Source: Pagrus major
Taxonomy: Eukaryota > Chordata > Actinopteri > Spariformes > Sparidae
Length of the DNA stretch: 64,000 bases
Assembly: GCF_040436345.1 (NCBI RefSeq)
Contig: NC_133223.1
Coordinates: 15,466,613 to 15,530,612 of the forward strand
Reading direction: 5' to 3'
The first letter of the stretch is position 1, and every line of letters starts with the position of its first letter. The position numbers were made by a program, and so were the translations under genes. Below the pieces are notes generated by a model, which was given only the letters and a program-made list of their open reading frames with translations, was not told the origin of the DNA and searched no databases. Below, one piece after another: positions 38,495 through 50,600 of this stretch.

Positions 38495-38800
38495 CAGCCT
38501 GAAGAAAGAAGCTACTCTGTAGTCTGGTGGTACGGCAGCGGATATTTCTGTATCTTTTGCCAGACTGCAGCAGGGTGAACAGGTGTTTAGTCGTCTTTTA
38601 GTATACTTGGGGTTTTGAACAGACATCTATTAAAAGGGTATATTGGACACAGACAAGACTGCATATAGTTAAACTTAGAGAGAGCTAAGAGAGCTAAGAG
38701 ATGTGCTGGAGATGTGGGGATAATCATGGTACACATACACATATTAATTTCTTATGGGAATGGCCCAAAATACAGACTTTATGGATTTGCTGTTAAGGAA
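38495..38800 (+). mobile_element. non-LTR retrotransposon scraps, including a LINE-1-like ORF2 C-terminus
   Basis: At about 38702-38790 the frame reads CWRCGDNHGTHTHI, then FLWEWPKIQTLW, the CWxCG-(x)n-H-(x)n-W-C/E-P-K-I-(x)2-(F/L)-W pattern near the end of L1-type ORF2 proteins. The preceding tract (38495-38590, TCTGTAGTCTGGTGGTACGG, TTTTGCCAGACTGCAGCAGG) is a frequent fish dispersed sequence. Both are short and dead. Confidence 0.45.
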
Positions 38801-40699
38801 AATACAGTATAAAGCAGATTATAGGCCAAGATATGAAGCTTAGCGTAAGTTCAATCAGGAAGATGATCTTTATGTTGCTCATCATTCCTATTTCTCTCTC
38901 TCCCACTTCCTTCATAATCATCAGCTAATGTCACCTTCTTAAGCCAATCGTATCATTGCTGCCAAACTTTACATCAGTACTCCTCTCTGCTGCTGTCACT
39001 TGTCGTTGCAGTGCGAAAATGTTTCCAACAATGTTCAGACCAGAGAAATCTGATTTTACTGATGTGAACCGTGTGTTTCATTTGGTCACCTGCGGCTATA
39101 ACTTCTAGGAGAGAGTCAGAGAGTGAGGAAGTAAGTCTTCGAATGTAAGTATGTAGCGTGAATAAAACATTACCTCGTCTGTACATTTTTCTGCCTGAGT
39201 CATGTAGATAGATATTGATCAGCAACTGTCATGGTCCCATGCTGCTTATGTCTTTTGTTATGTTTTGATTGAGAGACCCCTAGTGGCAGAAATGATATAC
39301 TGTGTGTTTACATTTCTTCTGTTTCTTGTCTATTGTTTATGGTAGTTCACTGTATGTTATGTAGTTATGTCTGAACCAAAAAAAAAGAAGCTTTAAAAGG
39401 CGAGAGCAATGTCGGATTTCAAATTATATAAAAAAACAAACCTTTGGAGACTTAAAAATACATATTTCTGAGTTTGTATCATTACCTCATTGATATTGTA
39501 AATATAAAAATATTTGAGTTTTAATCCAAAACTACTTAGTGCACCTTTAAATGCAGCCTTAGGTACATGTGTAGAAAACTGCTACACTTCAGCTGTATCA
39601 TGTCATTGTTTATAACAAGTGAAAAGTCTTAAAAAAGTTCTCTTTACTACTAAAAAGTAAGCTCTGATGTTTGTGATTTGATGTCAGTGATGATGCTTAT
39701 TCTCCGTCATGATTTCATCATTTTTATTTTTACTCCTTTATATAACCATGTAACCTATGCTGACTCTGGTGACTCACAGAACCCTGGTTTATGTTTATGC
39801 TTTATGAATGACACAACCCCACGAGCACACATATCCACACACTAAGACACTTAACATGTGAGGTAACAGAACAACTGCAGATGAATGTGTTCCTGCCTAT
39901 GTGTGCATAAACAAGTAGGCACTGGTATATGGTGTTAACGGGTGTCAATCTGTATTTCAGAGTTTATGTAACATTCATGCCTCGCAGGGGTTTTATGCTC
40001 CATCAGCTTCAAAGGCACTGCCTTTCTCTTTTGCATATGACAGTCTTGCCTTGGGGTTTCCGTTGGTGTTCTGGTCCATGTCTGACCCCTGACGTTTAAT
40101 CCAGGCAGGCTTGTGATGATGTCACATGGCCTTTAGTCAGTTCAGTCATAGTTTTGCTGTCTTTAGCTTGTTTACACCCATGGGGAGCTGTACTTCACAA
40201 CTTTTTTGATTTACTTTGGATCTGCCAGGTATTTGCATAATGTGGGCTTTTTTGCATATTTTCCTTGATCACAAACTGTCATCGTACATCCTACTCCCTT
40301 GTATTATAAAAGTGTCTCTTATTTCTAGTACATTTGAGGAAATTAGGAATATACAGATGACATTATCCAGTGGTGAACTTGCCATCTGGCATATGGGGAC
40401 AAATCCTGGTGGGCTGTTGCATTGGTGGTCCGATGGACCGTCAAAAAAGCCATACATTTTAACCAAACGTCTGGCCCTGTCTGTCTCTTTAACCAGTCAT
40501 GTTTGCTTGTCATTCAGGTGCACAGGAGAGAGTGCCCCATGGGCCAAACTTATATACAAGTAAAAATATGTATTTAATGCAATAATTATTAATGCATTCT
40601 TGTATGTTGTCTCCTTGCTGCTCTGCTTGTTTGGTGTTGCAGGTGCTGATTGGAGGGTTGACGTTCATGAGCTACTGGGGCCAGTGTGCTCGGCCTTTT

Positions 40700-40860
40700 A
40701 AAGGTCCTGTTTGTGAGAAAAGTTGATTTTTGAGTCTCATTCTCAACTCTTCAAATACTGAAGCTTTGGGATTGTAGGACGGGTCAGTCACCCTCACAAA
40801 GCGTCAGAATTTCACGAGTTGGGTATAAGACTCAAAATCCACTTACAAAAAACCACCCTG
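40700..40860 (+). repeat. MITE family A, partial copy
   Basis: AAAGGTCCTGTTTGTGAGAA, AAGTTGATTTTTGAGTCTCA and CTCTTCAAATACTGAAG match the first 100 bp of the full copy at 45431. The rest is lost. Confidence 0.75.
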
Positions 40861-40863
40861 CAG

Positions 40864-40864
<1 letters not shown>

Positions 40865-40921
<57 letters not shown>

Positions 40922-40936
40922 CCCCCTCTCTCTCTG
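40865..40936 (+). repeat. (CT)n microsatellite with C-run
   Basis: About 27 CT units, then CCCCCCC and a further CTCTCTCTC. It abuts the partial family-A MITE. Confidence 0.98.
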
Positions 40937-41404
40937 TGGGGGAGATTGTCTCTCCCTGGTTGACCTAATGACAGCCTTTATTTGTATGCTGTTGGTGATT
41001 TGTATATATATTTTTGTAAATACATCACTTTTTCTTAGTTTCCAACATGTCTTGTTTCTCCATCTTTGTCACAGCGATTGAGCCGGGCTGTGACATAACA
41101 TAATAAGGCACCATTTATAAAGGGTTGTCATTGTTTTATCAATGGTTTACACATGTTTTATAGATCACGATTAAGCTATTATAAGAACAAACAACCTTTA
41201 GGTTGCCAGGGTGTGAAAAAAAGTGGTCGGACTATTTGTCATTTTGGACCAAAGGGTCCTTTACAAAGGGTGCCTCATTAGAAAGACTTAGAAACTGGTC
41301 CACAATAATGCTGGAATACTTTAAAAATCAACACGCAAGAATGTTGTATCATATTATTATCATTTGTTAATTTTATTTAGTTTATTTCTCAGGGAGAGTA
41401 CATA

Positions 41405-41784
41405 TTGAAGGTGCAATATGATGGAATTGGCCAACTGTTAAATTCATACTCAAAACAAATAGGGGTCAGCATATCACCAGAGTTACAGCTAACTGCTGCT
41501 AACTGTAGCTGCTAACTGTAGCTGCCATTATCTAGTTAGCAGTGAATCTAGTGGTCCAGAGTGAGAGCTTGGAAAAATAGAGTGTTGGCGTTTACACGGT
41601 AGGCAGAGGAGCTTTGGACCGGAACAGGCCAGGGCTAGCTGTTTAGCATGCTAACTTCAGTACATATCTCTGCAGGACAATACACACATATTGTGAAAAC
41701 TGTTGTTTCTTTACAGTTTGTTGATAATTATAGTTAATTTTTGGAATGTTTTCAACTAAAAGTCTTTGCATATTGCACCTTTAA
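41405..41784 (-). repeat. MITE family A, copy 1 (inverted)
   Basis: The ends GAAGGTGCAATATG and CATATTGCACCTTTAA are inverted repeats. The body has ATATCACCAGAGTTACAGC, CTAACTGTAGCTGC, CTGTTTAGCATGCTAACTT, the reverse complement of the body of copies at 45431 and 56262. Confidence 0.8.
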
Positions 41785-43902
41785 TGAACATTACTGTAAC
41801 AATGCCAGTCGTTCTGGGCCAGGTGTCAAGTCGGCAACCTAAATTCAAGAAACAAGCATGTCAGTTATAGTGAAAGTAGGACAAAGACATGGGCAGCACT
41901 AAAAGCAGAGCCTATTATGGTGCAACAAAGCAAAAACAAACAACACAACAACAAGCAAACACAAACATGGAAAACAAAGACAAGCAAGGACAGTTAAGAA
42001 CAAAGACAACCATAAGCAGAGACAGATATGAAAGCAGGACAACAGTAACAACAGTAACACTAATTTAGGTCAAGCAATGGTGCAGTTTTGTTGCATTATA
42101 TAAGGTTATTTCTACTTTTGTGATCGCAAAAGATCTGTCTGCATGAGGGAAAGATAACAAAGCTGTTTAGGTTGATGCAGTATCCCTGTCCTTTATTGTG
42201 AAAAGCATCAGATGTTCTGGTCCCCTGGTGTCAGTTCATTTCAACACACATTGTGTTGTAACGTGCTTTCACCACACCAAGCCAACAGAGGAATTCCTGA
42301 TCTTTTAAAGAAACATCAAGTTGTGAAACTTCAGATTACTGAGATACCATCAGGATGTGCAGACGCTGAAAACTGACCAGAGTTCGAGAGAAACAGAAAA
42401 GAATCCAAGGATACACTTTTAATATTTTAGCACACACAATCTCACTTAACCATATTTGCACATACTCATTCTCATTGTGCATTTGCAAATACAACACCTT
42501 GCACCATCCTATTACACATCAGCTCAGGGTCATGGGTCAGGGTCTAATGTTTCTGTCTTTCTCCACCACTCCTTCAGGTGATGGAATTTGACCAGTTACA
42601 AGCTAATTTTCAGTTCCAGTTTTCCGTGTGTGTGTTTTTGTGTATCTGTTTCTGTGCTCTTTGTACATACTGTCCCATTTCTCTCTTGTTTCACTTTACA
42701 GAGCAGAAAGTCAGTGCAGCGTCCACCCGCTGGCACTTCTTAGCAAAACATAACCGATCTGGGAACGATCAGAGGCGGTGGGAGTCGTCCGCTCCAGCGG
42801 TGCAACTCTGAGGGGGAGAAACGCTGCCCCTCCAAACACAGGATCCAGTTCCAAGCATTCTTGTCAGCAAACAGATACAAAGCTGAAGTGTCCTTGAGCA
42901 AGACAATGGACCTCTAAAGACTTCAGGGCGCTGCATTGTGGCTGACACTGATACCTCATTTTACCTTAGATCAAGACCCCATTTCAACTCCTTACATAAA
43001 CAGATGGCACACATTTGCTTTTATTTACAGGGAAAAAAAACAATTTTAATTTGATGATTTGACAATGAAGCAATCATTGACATCATTTTACTGCAGAAAT
43101 GTAACTGCATGGCAGAATGACTCCAAAATATGTTGCATTATACTGCCACCTAGAGGAAATTATAGTAAAAACTGCCATAGACTGAGATGCAATGTTTTCT
43201 TGTACTTTACTCCCTCCGTGTGGGCAGATTTGAGACTACAGGAATAAGCTCACCAGTCAGCTACTCTCTAACCAGTCAGGTAGATATTTAATTATGTCTG
43301 ACCCTTATTTACTGCCATAATTTGGGAAAGATTTGTGTGTTTTCGTGGCAGGTTATTATGACCTCCAGCACTCCCTTGTCTTTATCAGCTGCAGGAAATA
43401 TCAGCATTTTGTGTGCTTAACATTTTCAAAGTCATTCCCCCACTATCTTAACCTCCCACCCTGCTACACACCTGCTACACAAAACCCACTGTTCAGCCAA
43501 GCAGAAAGATTAAAAAAGTCAACAGAGTGTGAGCAGTGGTTGATAGGGTTCCTGTGAGCTAATGACTTTGGCTGGCTGTGCTCGCCTAACAGTGCCTCTT
43601 TATTTTTTTTGTTTTATTTCACTCCAAGGTGTCTTGATCTCCTGACCAATTTAATGCTGTGGCCTTCAAAAACTTGGCAAAAGGTTTGTACAATATAGAA
43701 AAGCTGGATAAAGAAGTTCTTTGTGTGGTTGATTGCACTTGAATGGGGCTTAGTGGTTAAACTAAATAACTTTGAAACAGTTGAAGGTCAGTTTTGGGAA
43801 CTGATGATATGTCCTTTTTTGGGCTCTTTTACTTATTGTGTGATGTATTTAAAACTATTATATCCCAGGACCAGTGGTGGGAGAAGTATTCAGATATTTT
43901 AC

Positions 43903-44258
43903 TTAAAGCAACATTATATAACTTTTTTAAATCTTAAACTAACAGCTTCCAAACTATGTTGATGGTACAGTGTCTTGTAATAGGGGGAATGGTGTCTCTA
44001 TCAATTGTTTCTGCACTATGTAACTTCAGTGAGAGGGTAGGATCACAGCGTTACATACATGTTTACTTCAACATACAAGTTTTCAACACATAACATTGTT
44101 ATGACGTAATGAGTTTTGTTTGTAGTTAGCACCCACATTACATCTGACAAATTGTTACAGACTTGGGATTTGTATTTACCACCATGGTATTGCACTCAGA
44201 AACTGTGGGGGGTGCCATATCTCACAAAACCACAATTTCTACATAATGTTGCTTTAAA
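43903..44258 (+). repeat. MITE family B, copy 1
   Basis: Begins TTAAAGCAACATTATATAAC and ends ACATAATGTTGCTTTAAA, inverted ends. The body (ACTTCAGTGAGAGGGTAGGA, CACAGCGTTACATACATG, TTGTTATGACGTAATGAG) recurs reverse-complemented at 48777-49116. It ends 407 bp before the kcne2 start codon. Confidence 0.85.
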
Positions 44259-44665
44259 GGTGCACTATGTAGTTTACAATCATCATTTTCTCCATTTTCT
44301 CTGCTTTGATTTATAGGCCACTCTTTATGTTAGCAAGTGGTTAGCTGACTTTGGCTAGTGAGTCACAGTTACATTAACCAGTGTTTGCATTAGCAAGTGT
44401 AAAAATGTAGTTTTCTTTCGCTGGCAGGGTGACGGGATGTTCAATAGCTGAGTTACAGCAGAATATTCATGTTGTCCATAGCTGATATTAGATTTTTACT
44501 CCTGATCGTGGGAATTTGGAAAAAAATAAAAATATATGTTCTAAAAAGTCTAAATTCTAAAGTTATATCAGTCGAACCCAGTACATTGAAATAAAGACAA
44601 CTATAATTTGTTTTACATTTTCTGAGAAAAATAGCATAAAATCATCCTGCTTTCCCTCCAACTAG

Positions 44666-44986
44666 ATGAGTGCATCCGATTGGTCCAACCTGACCCTTCA
44701 CTTGGAGGAGACCCTGACCAGTGCTTTGGGTAACTTCCTGAACAACTGGAGAAGTAACGCAACGGCTGCAGCCAACGCTTTGGACAAGACTCTGGCTGAG
44801 GAGAACTTCAGCAACGTCATCTGGTATCTGGCGGTGATGATTGGCATGTTTGCCTTCATTATTGTGGCCATGCTGGTGAGCACGGTCAAATCCAAGAGGG
44901 GGGAGCACTCCAACGACCCCTACCACCAGTACATCAAGGAGGAGTGGACACAACAAAGTGACATTATCAATAACTATTCAAGATAA
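44666..44986 (+). CDS. kcne2: KCNE2 (MiRP1), single-span potassium channel beta subunit
   Basis: KCNE2 modifies voltage-gated potassium channels such as KCNQ1 and hERG in heart and epithelia. Intact 106-codon frame (human 123). The diagnostic block MFAFIIVAMLVSTVKSKRGE, then HSNDPYHQYI (residues 61-90), is nearly identical to mammalian KCNE2, with the membrane span at about 51-72. N8-L-T and N31-A-T match the two extracellular glycosylation sites of the mammalian protein. An acceptor (CCAACTAG) ends exactly at the ATG, so the whole CDS is one exon behind a non-coding exon not located with confidence. The C-terminus after the HQYI block is short and diverged. AATAAA lies at 45090-45095. It lies downstream of slc5a3 on the same strand, as in mammals. 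Confidence 0.97.
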   Translation: MSASDWSNLTLHLEETLTSALGNFLNNWRSNATAAANALDKTLAEENFSNVIWYLAVMIGMFAFIIVAMLVSTVKSKRGEHSNDPYHQYIKEEWTQQSDIINNYSR

Positions 44987-45430
44987 TGCAGACACAGACA
45001 CATAACCCAGAACAAATCATACATATTTTCGCAAAAACGGTTGTTTTTCAGTAGATGCTGGTCATGGTGTTCAAATTTGTGAAAAGAATAATAAACTCTA
45101 ATCAATTTTGTGTATCTAACTTGTGGTTTAGCTCTTTTTAGATCTCTAGATATTTAATCCATTAACATCAACAATAGATTAGGATGGTGGTTCCCAACCT
45201 TTGATGATCTATCACCACTTATCTTACATTTAAATTAATTCTGAAGGAAATGTGGTCCAACACTGTCAATTATATAACAGTGATCATTGTTATCGATGCA
45301 GTTTCAAGGACCCTGAAATGATAAAATTAAAAAGGGCTGAATTCCATTTTGCTGCTTCAGTTTTGTTTCTGCTGGCTCACAATCACATAATCTTCAGTTA
45401 CTGGGACACTTCAATACAACAAAGCTATCA

Positions 45431-45822
45431 TTAAAGATCCTATTTGTAAGAAAAGTTGATTTTTGAGTCTCATTTCAAACTCTTCAAATATTGAAGAATT
45501 GGGATGGTGGACAACCTGTCCTACAATCCAGCCAGAGGATCCAACAAGAGTTGGTCTTGTTTGCATCTCTAGCTAAGACACCATGGTGGGGCTAGCTGGT
45601 TAGCATGCTAACTTTAGTAGTACTGGGAGCAGTATATTTTTTAATGTTTGATGACTGATATTCAGTGCTCTGAGCACCCAGTCTGGACCACTAGCTGCAT
45701 GGCTAACTGAGCTAATAAGCTAAAAGCAGCTACAGTTACTGGTTTCTCTGGTGATATGCTGCAACCTATTTGTTTAAAGTATAAATTGCCAGGTGGCCAG
45801 TTTTTACACATTGCACCTTTAA
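45431..45822 (+). repeat. MITE family A, copy 2
   Basis: Ends TTAAAGATCCTATTTG and ACATTGCACCTTTAA. The body carries GGTTAGCATGCTAACTTTAG, TGCATGGCTAACTGAGCTAA, TCTCTGGTGATATGCTGC, shared with the copy at 56262. It lies between kcne2 and casq2. Confidence 0.8.
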
Positions 45823-46528
45823 TTTTAACAATGCATGTAGGAACAACAAGTCACATACAGTAACTATTTATTGACTTTCTGGAGCTAAGCTAAGTTAATC
45901 AATGCTAATCAGTTCATCAATAAGCCTTTTTCACATAAATGAATAATGTGTTCATAATAACGCTTATAATGGCTGAACTGCTTTAGCTGCTTCCATTTTC
46001 GGTCCTGGTATTGTGCATGCTGGCTCACTATCACGCTATATTCACTTACTGGGGGACTTGAACAGAACAGAGCCCTTGTTAATGTTATTAGTAACACCTG
46101 TGCTTTTTCCACTATGACAAGCCAAAATGTCTGCTGTGAAAAAAAGCTATGCACAACAAATATACTAAAAGTTCAACCTCACACCATTTATAATCCCTTT
46201 TACCTGCTTATTTTATTCAGAATATTACATTCATAATATTATATTAATTTCCAAAAAAGCCACACATCCACATATCCCCTTGCTACTGCAGAGAATACAT
46301 GGTTAGGAATGATAAGGACCGGAAGATTCTGGGAGTGGTTTTACTTTAACTTTCATAATATAGTCATACATGATTTCTACCTGCAGAGGACAGAAGAGGC
46401 TCCTTTCCAAGCAGCTAGAGAACAACTGAACTTGAGAGTGAAGATGAAGAAGACTGAACAGGGAGGCCAAAATAGAGGTGCAGCTGCTGTTGCTTTGTTC
46501 AGTAGTGTGATAATGTCGTATGTAAAGG

Positions 46529-46800
46529 TTAAAAGGGCACTATGCAGTTTTGGGAAAGACATTCTATTAAATATTAATGAGGTAATAATACAAACTCAGT
46601 TATTATTCCATAACTGAATAAACAAGCTATTTTCAGAGGAAAATAAGGTCCCCAGAACACTGTTTGAAGCTAGAAAGGTGGCAGGGTCCGCCACATATAA
46701 ATAAAGTACTGTGTTGTCCTTTAAAATCAGTTTGTTTATTCAGTTTATTCAGTCATGAAAAGTGTTGTTTGTGAGTTTGTTTATTTAGTTTGTTTGCTTG
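46529..46800 (-). repeat. MITE family C, copy 2 (inverted)
   Basis: Reverse complement of the element at 18491-18835: GAGGAAAATAAGGTCCCCAG, ACACTGTTTGAAGCTAG, CAGGGTCCGCCACATA, TCAGTTTGTTTATTCAG. Confidence 0.75.
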
Positions 46801-47199
46801 TTTTTTATTCTTTGTTATGCTTCTTGACCTCTCCTGAAACATCCCTTAATTTGCATTATCTGGATTTTATTGCAATTTTATGTGTGCAAATAAAATACAA
46901 TAATAAAAAAGCAAAGCAAATTGCACTCAAATGAAACCAATCGTTGTTATACATCCATAAGAATATTTTCAGTTCATGCTGCACATGCAAAACTCGTGAG
47001 ACCACATCTGCAGAGCTACGCACAGACTATTTGAGTTGCCCTTTGCACACCTGTTGGCATTCTGAGCTGTCACTTTAAATACACCCCCATTTTCCACTCT
47101 AGCACCAAACCACACATCCACAAACTTAAACCCCTCAAAATATCTGAACCCCCAAATCTCCAGGGCTGAACTCTCTCCCCCCACATCACCCACTCCCTC

Positions 47200-47657
47200 A
47201 AAGAGACATCACATCGAGCAAGAACTGTACTCACGTTTAACCACCCCACCGTTGTCCTCTACTATCTCACTTGTGGTTTTATTTTTAGAAGTCAAACAAC
47301 TGGTCTCCTAAAAATGGGCCTGTCCTGCACGAGTAGGGGGAGAGGAGCTGCTGCTATGTATGGTATCCACCCCCCCGGCACCTCACAGGCCCGACAGTCC
47401 TCCTCTTTCGTCTTTGTGTCTGCAGAGAGAAGGCGTGAAGGAGTGTTGGAGAAAACAGTTTCTCGCTCCTGAAGATGCTTGCAGAAGCTGGATTTCTCTG
47501 CACAGCTTGGGATGCTTGAGAGCTGCCACTGACGGACCAACTTTTACCTCTAAAACTTTCCAACTTTTCCCTTTCGCAGGGCTTAGGTGACCTTTTTGAT
47601 ACTGTGAAACTAGAACCAAACTCTTGACTCTCGGGGGTGTGTGGTTTGTGTCGCACC
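47200..47657 (+). promoter_or_regulatory. casq2: casq2 promoter and 5' UTR with MEF2-like site
   Basis: TTATTTTTAG at 47279-47288 fits the MEF2 consensus YTAWWWWTAR, 370 bp before the start codon. E-box-like CACCTG and CATCTG words lie further up (about 47003-47055), as does CTTTAAATAC near 47073. MEF2 control would suit a cardiac-muscle gene. The transcription start was not fixed; the last 150 bp before the ATG are GC-richer and probably 5' UTR. Confidence 0.4.
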
Positions 47658-50600
47658 ATGCTCTCCCTGTGGCTGTTCCTTCTCCCTGTGCTGAGCCTCG
47701 TTCCTCTGGCCCCGGCCGAGAAGGGCCTGGAGTTCCCACAGTATGATGGGAAAGACCGCGTCCTAGATATCAATGACAAGAACTACAAGAAAGCCTTGAA
47801 GAAGCACAGCATGGTGTGCCTGTTCTACCACGGGCCCATACCAGACAGCAAGGAGCTGCAGAAGCAACACCAGATGACTGAGCTGGTGCTGGAGGTAAAG
47901 TATGAAGATGAATGCAGGGAGAGAGGAGGTGCAGGGGCAAAATAAAACGACAGGACAAGAGGGAGGGGGAAGAGTTGGGAAGAGATTAAGAATGTTGGAG
48001 AAGAAAGGAGATAAGGGAAAGGACAAGGTTTAGTTTGGTAGTTTTCATCAAACATACTTATATAAAAGATTAGTTAGAGTAATTAGAGTATAAAAACTCC
48101 ACATTAGAGCTGCAGTAATCTGAGAACCAATGCATGCATGGGTTTCCTCAAGGTCAGTGTGTATCTATATGTGCTCTATGACTGCACAGAGAGTCTACTG
48201 AGATGCAGCACTGTCACTTAAGCTTAACTTCAGCTTAATTCAATGTGCGCTTCTATCCCTAGGAAATGCATCCGGCTAATTCTCCCTGTGGCTCTCATCC
48301 GCTGGCAGAAATAGGCCAAGAGCTCATGTGTATGATGTTTTTGAGTAATAAATGTGAAGGACACCATACACCTCTCATCTCTTTGAGTTTTTGGTTGACT
48401 TTTGGTGACAAATGTAAGACAGCTTGAAGGTATTTTGTGTTCAGGCTCAGCTATGCAGCTGGATACACGTCTAATTAATAGATTAAATGAATCTCTCTGT
48501 TTGAATACCATTCAGCTGGAAACAGTGAGCACTGTGCCCTGTCTCATGTTACACATGGCTTAGGGTGAGCTGCTCTCTGATCTGCTGAAGGTAACCTGAG
48601 CCCAGACGGGCAGTCCTGATATTAGCTTCACTTATTTTACACAGCACAGGTGGGCCATGCTACTGTAGAGTAAAGGTGCTCATGTGCGGTAACAATGCAC
48701 AAAGTTCAACTTACTTACACACTTGTGACTGCTGGCGTGAATTCAATAGATTTGATTATTGATTGACCCTTTTTGCTTTAAAGCAACATTATGTAGAAAT
48801 TAGCATTTTGTATGATTTGGTGCCCCCCACAGACTGAGTGTTACACCACTGTCATAAATACAATCCCAGGTCTGTAGCAATCAGTCAGACATAATATAGG
48901 TGCTAACTACAAACAAAACTCATTACATCATAACAATGTTACGTATTGAAAACTTGTATGTTGAGGTAAACATGTATGTAACGCTGTGATCCTACCCTCT
49001 CACTGAAGTTACATAGTGCAGAAACAAGTGACAGAGATGCCATTCACCCTCTTACAAGCCACTGTACCACCGTTAATTTAAGGTGGAAAAAGTTAGCTTA
49101 CAGAATGGTGCTTTAACTTCTCATTGTGAAGTATACAGCATGTTGATTTTACAATAGAACATTGACAGCATCCACAATTTTGTCAGGCTAACTGGCGATT
49201 CAGTCAGGCTGGCAGCCTGGCACCATCTCTTCTGATTTTCATGTCTTCATTATAGACATTAAAAAATGAATAAACTCACATTCTGTCCTGTGTTGTTGGT
49301 GGTTGCTAATCTGAGGAAAAACGGAAAGCGATCCAGTTGTCTTTACGACAGCGGCACCAACAAAAATACCATTTGGAAATACTAGGGTGAGAACCTCTTA
49401 AACATATTTGCTATTTTGTCAAAATATGCACAACTTGGAGTCTTACAACTTTCAGTTTACCCCTCTGTGGTGGGACAAACTTCTTGTGAGCACACAAAAG
49501 ATATCATTTATATCATGCATTGTTTGCATTCATGTTTGCTTGCTAGCAATGTTCTTCTTCACTACCATTGTTGATGCATTGCTACGTGTGGAACCATGCT
49601 ATTAGTGATGTGCACGTTCATACTTCACAGGAGCGAACTCAGAGTTTATGCACAACACTACATGTTATTGACATTGACCGTAAATTTTGCCATACTATGA
49701 AATCGAGGTCAGGACATACGCAAATAGCCTGCACGTATACATCTGATGCTAATGTATCGGAGACCTACGTGTAAAAATTGCTGCATGGCGGTGATAGTGA
49801 TCAAAACTCCACAGGATATCTTTAACCTCATTTATCCTGAGCTTTTCAGTCTTAGTGTAAACAACCTTGTTGCATTTGTGCAACCATCATTTCTAGTAGG
49901 AGAGTCTCGCTTAGCTCGCCTACTGTACTTCACAGAACTATAGCCAGAACAATTACATATACTCTTACTTGGTTATATTTAGATCAAGTCAGTCTGGGTG
50001 ATTATGTAACCGTGTCTCCATGGCCTCTGAGCCGCTGAGCACCTCTGTCGTATTGCCAACTTTGGTATTAATTTTTCTTTCTTAAGACCTTACCCGACAC
50101 TGTGGTCAAGCTCCTGTTCATTTTTTTCCAGAGAAGCAGCCATCATGAATATTTCATCTGACCAGTTTTTCATGTTTCAACGACTCACGTCATATGTCAT
50201 CTTATTGAGTCCTTCATGATCTTTATCTTTTGGTTGCAGCTTGTAGCTCAGGTTTTGGAGGAGAAGGACATTGGGTTTGGGATGGTCGACTCCCACAAAG
50301 ATGCAAAAGTGGCAAAGAAACTAGGTGAGCATGTAAATACAGCTTTTATTTCGCCTCCCTCTCCTATCTGATTGATTCTTGAACCCTGAACGCCTGCACT
50401 GTTCTGTAATTTCCCTCAATCACAGGCCTGGAGGAGGAGGGCAGTGTGTATGTTTTCAAGGATGATCGGGTGATCGAGTTTGACGGCTTGCTCTCGGCTA
50501 ACACCCTGACGGAGTTCTTGTTGGACGTGAGTAATTTAAGGGCAGATTCCCAGCTGCTGCCACTCATCAACACCGGCCTTTCCAAAGTCACAAACCTTCT

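Larger units (their letters stand above)
31700..44600. other. 13-kb gene-free interval between slc5a3 and kcne2
   Basis: No recognised exon. It contains a 104-bp tandem repeat, a CGATA-type MITE, degenerate TACTTAAGTA-type repeats, microsatellites, a LINE-1 scrap and MITE families A and B, listed separately. A GC-richer block at 42711-42838 follows a good acceptor (TTTCACTTTACAG) and could be a non-coding exon of kcne2, but no clear donor was chosen. Confidence 0.5.

Noticed and set aside
47637-47657. Upstream start giving seven extra residues on casq2
   Set aside because: The codon is GTG; the ATG at 47658 has a good context and begins a normal signal peptide.
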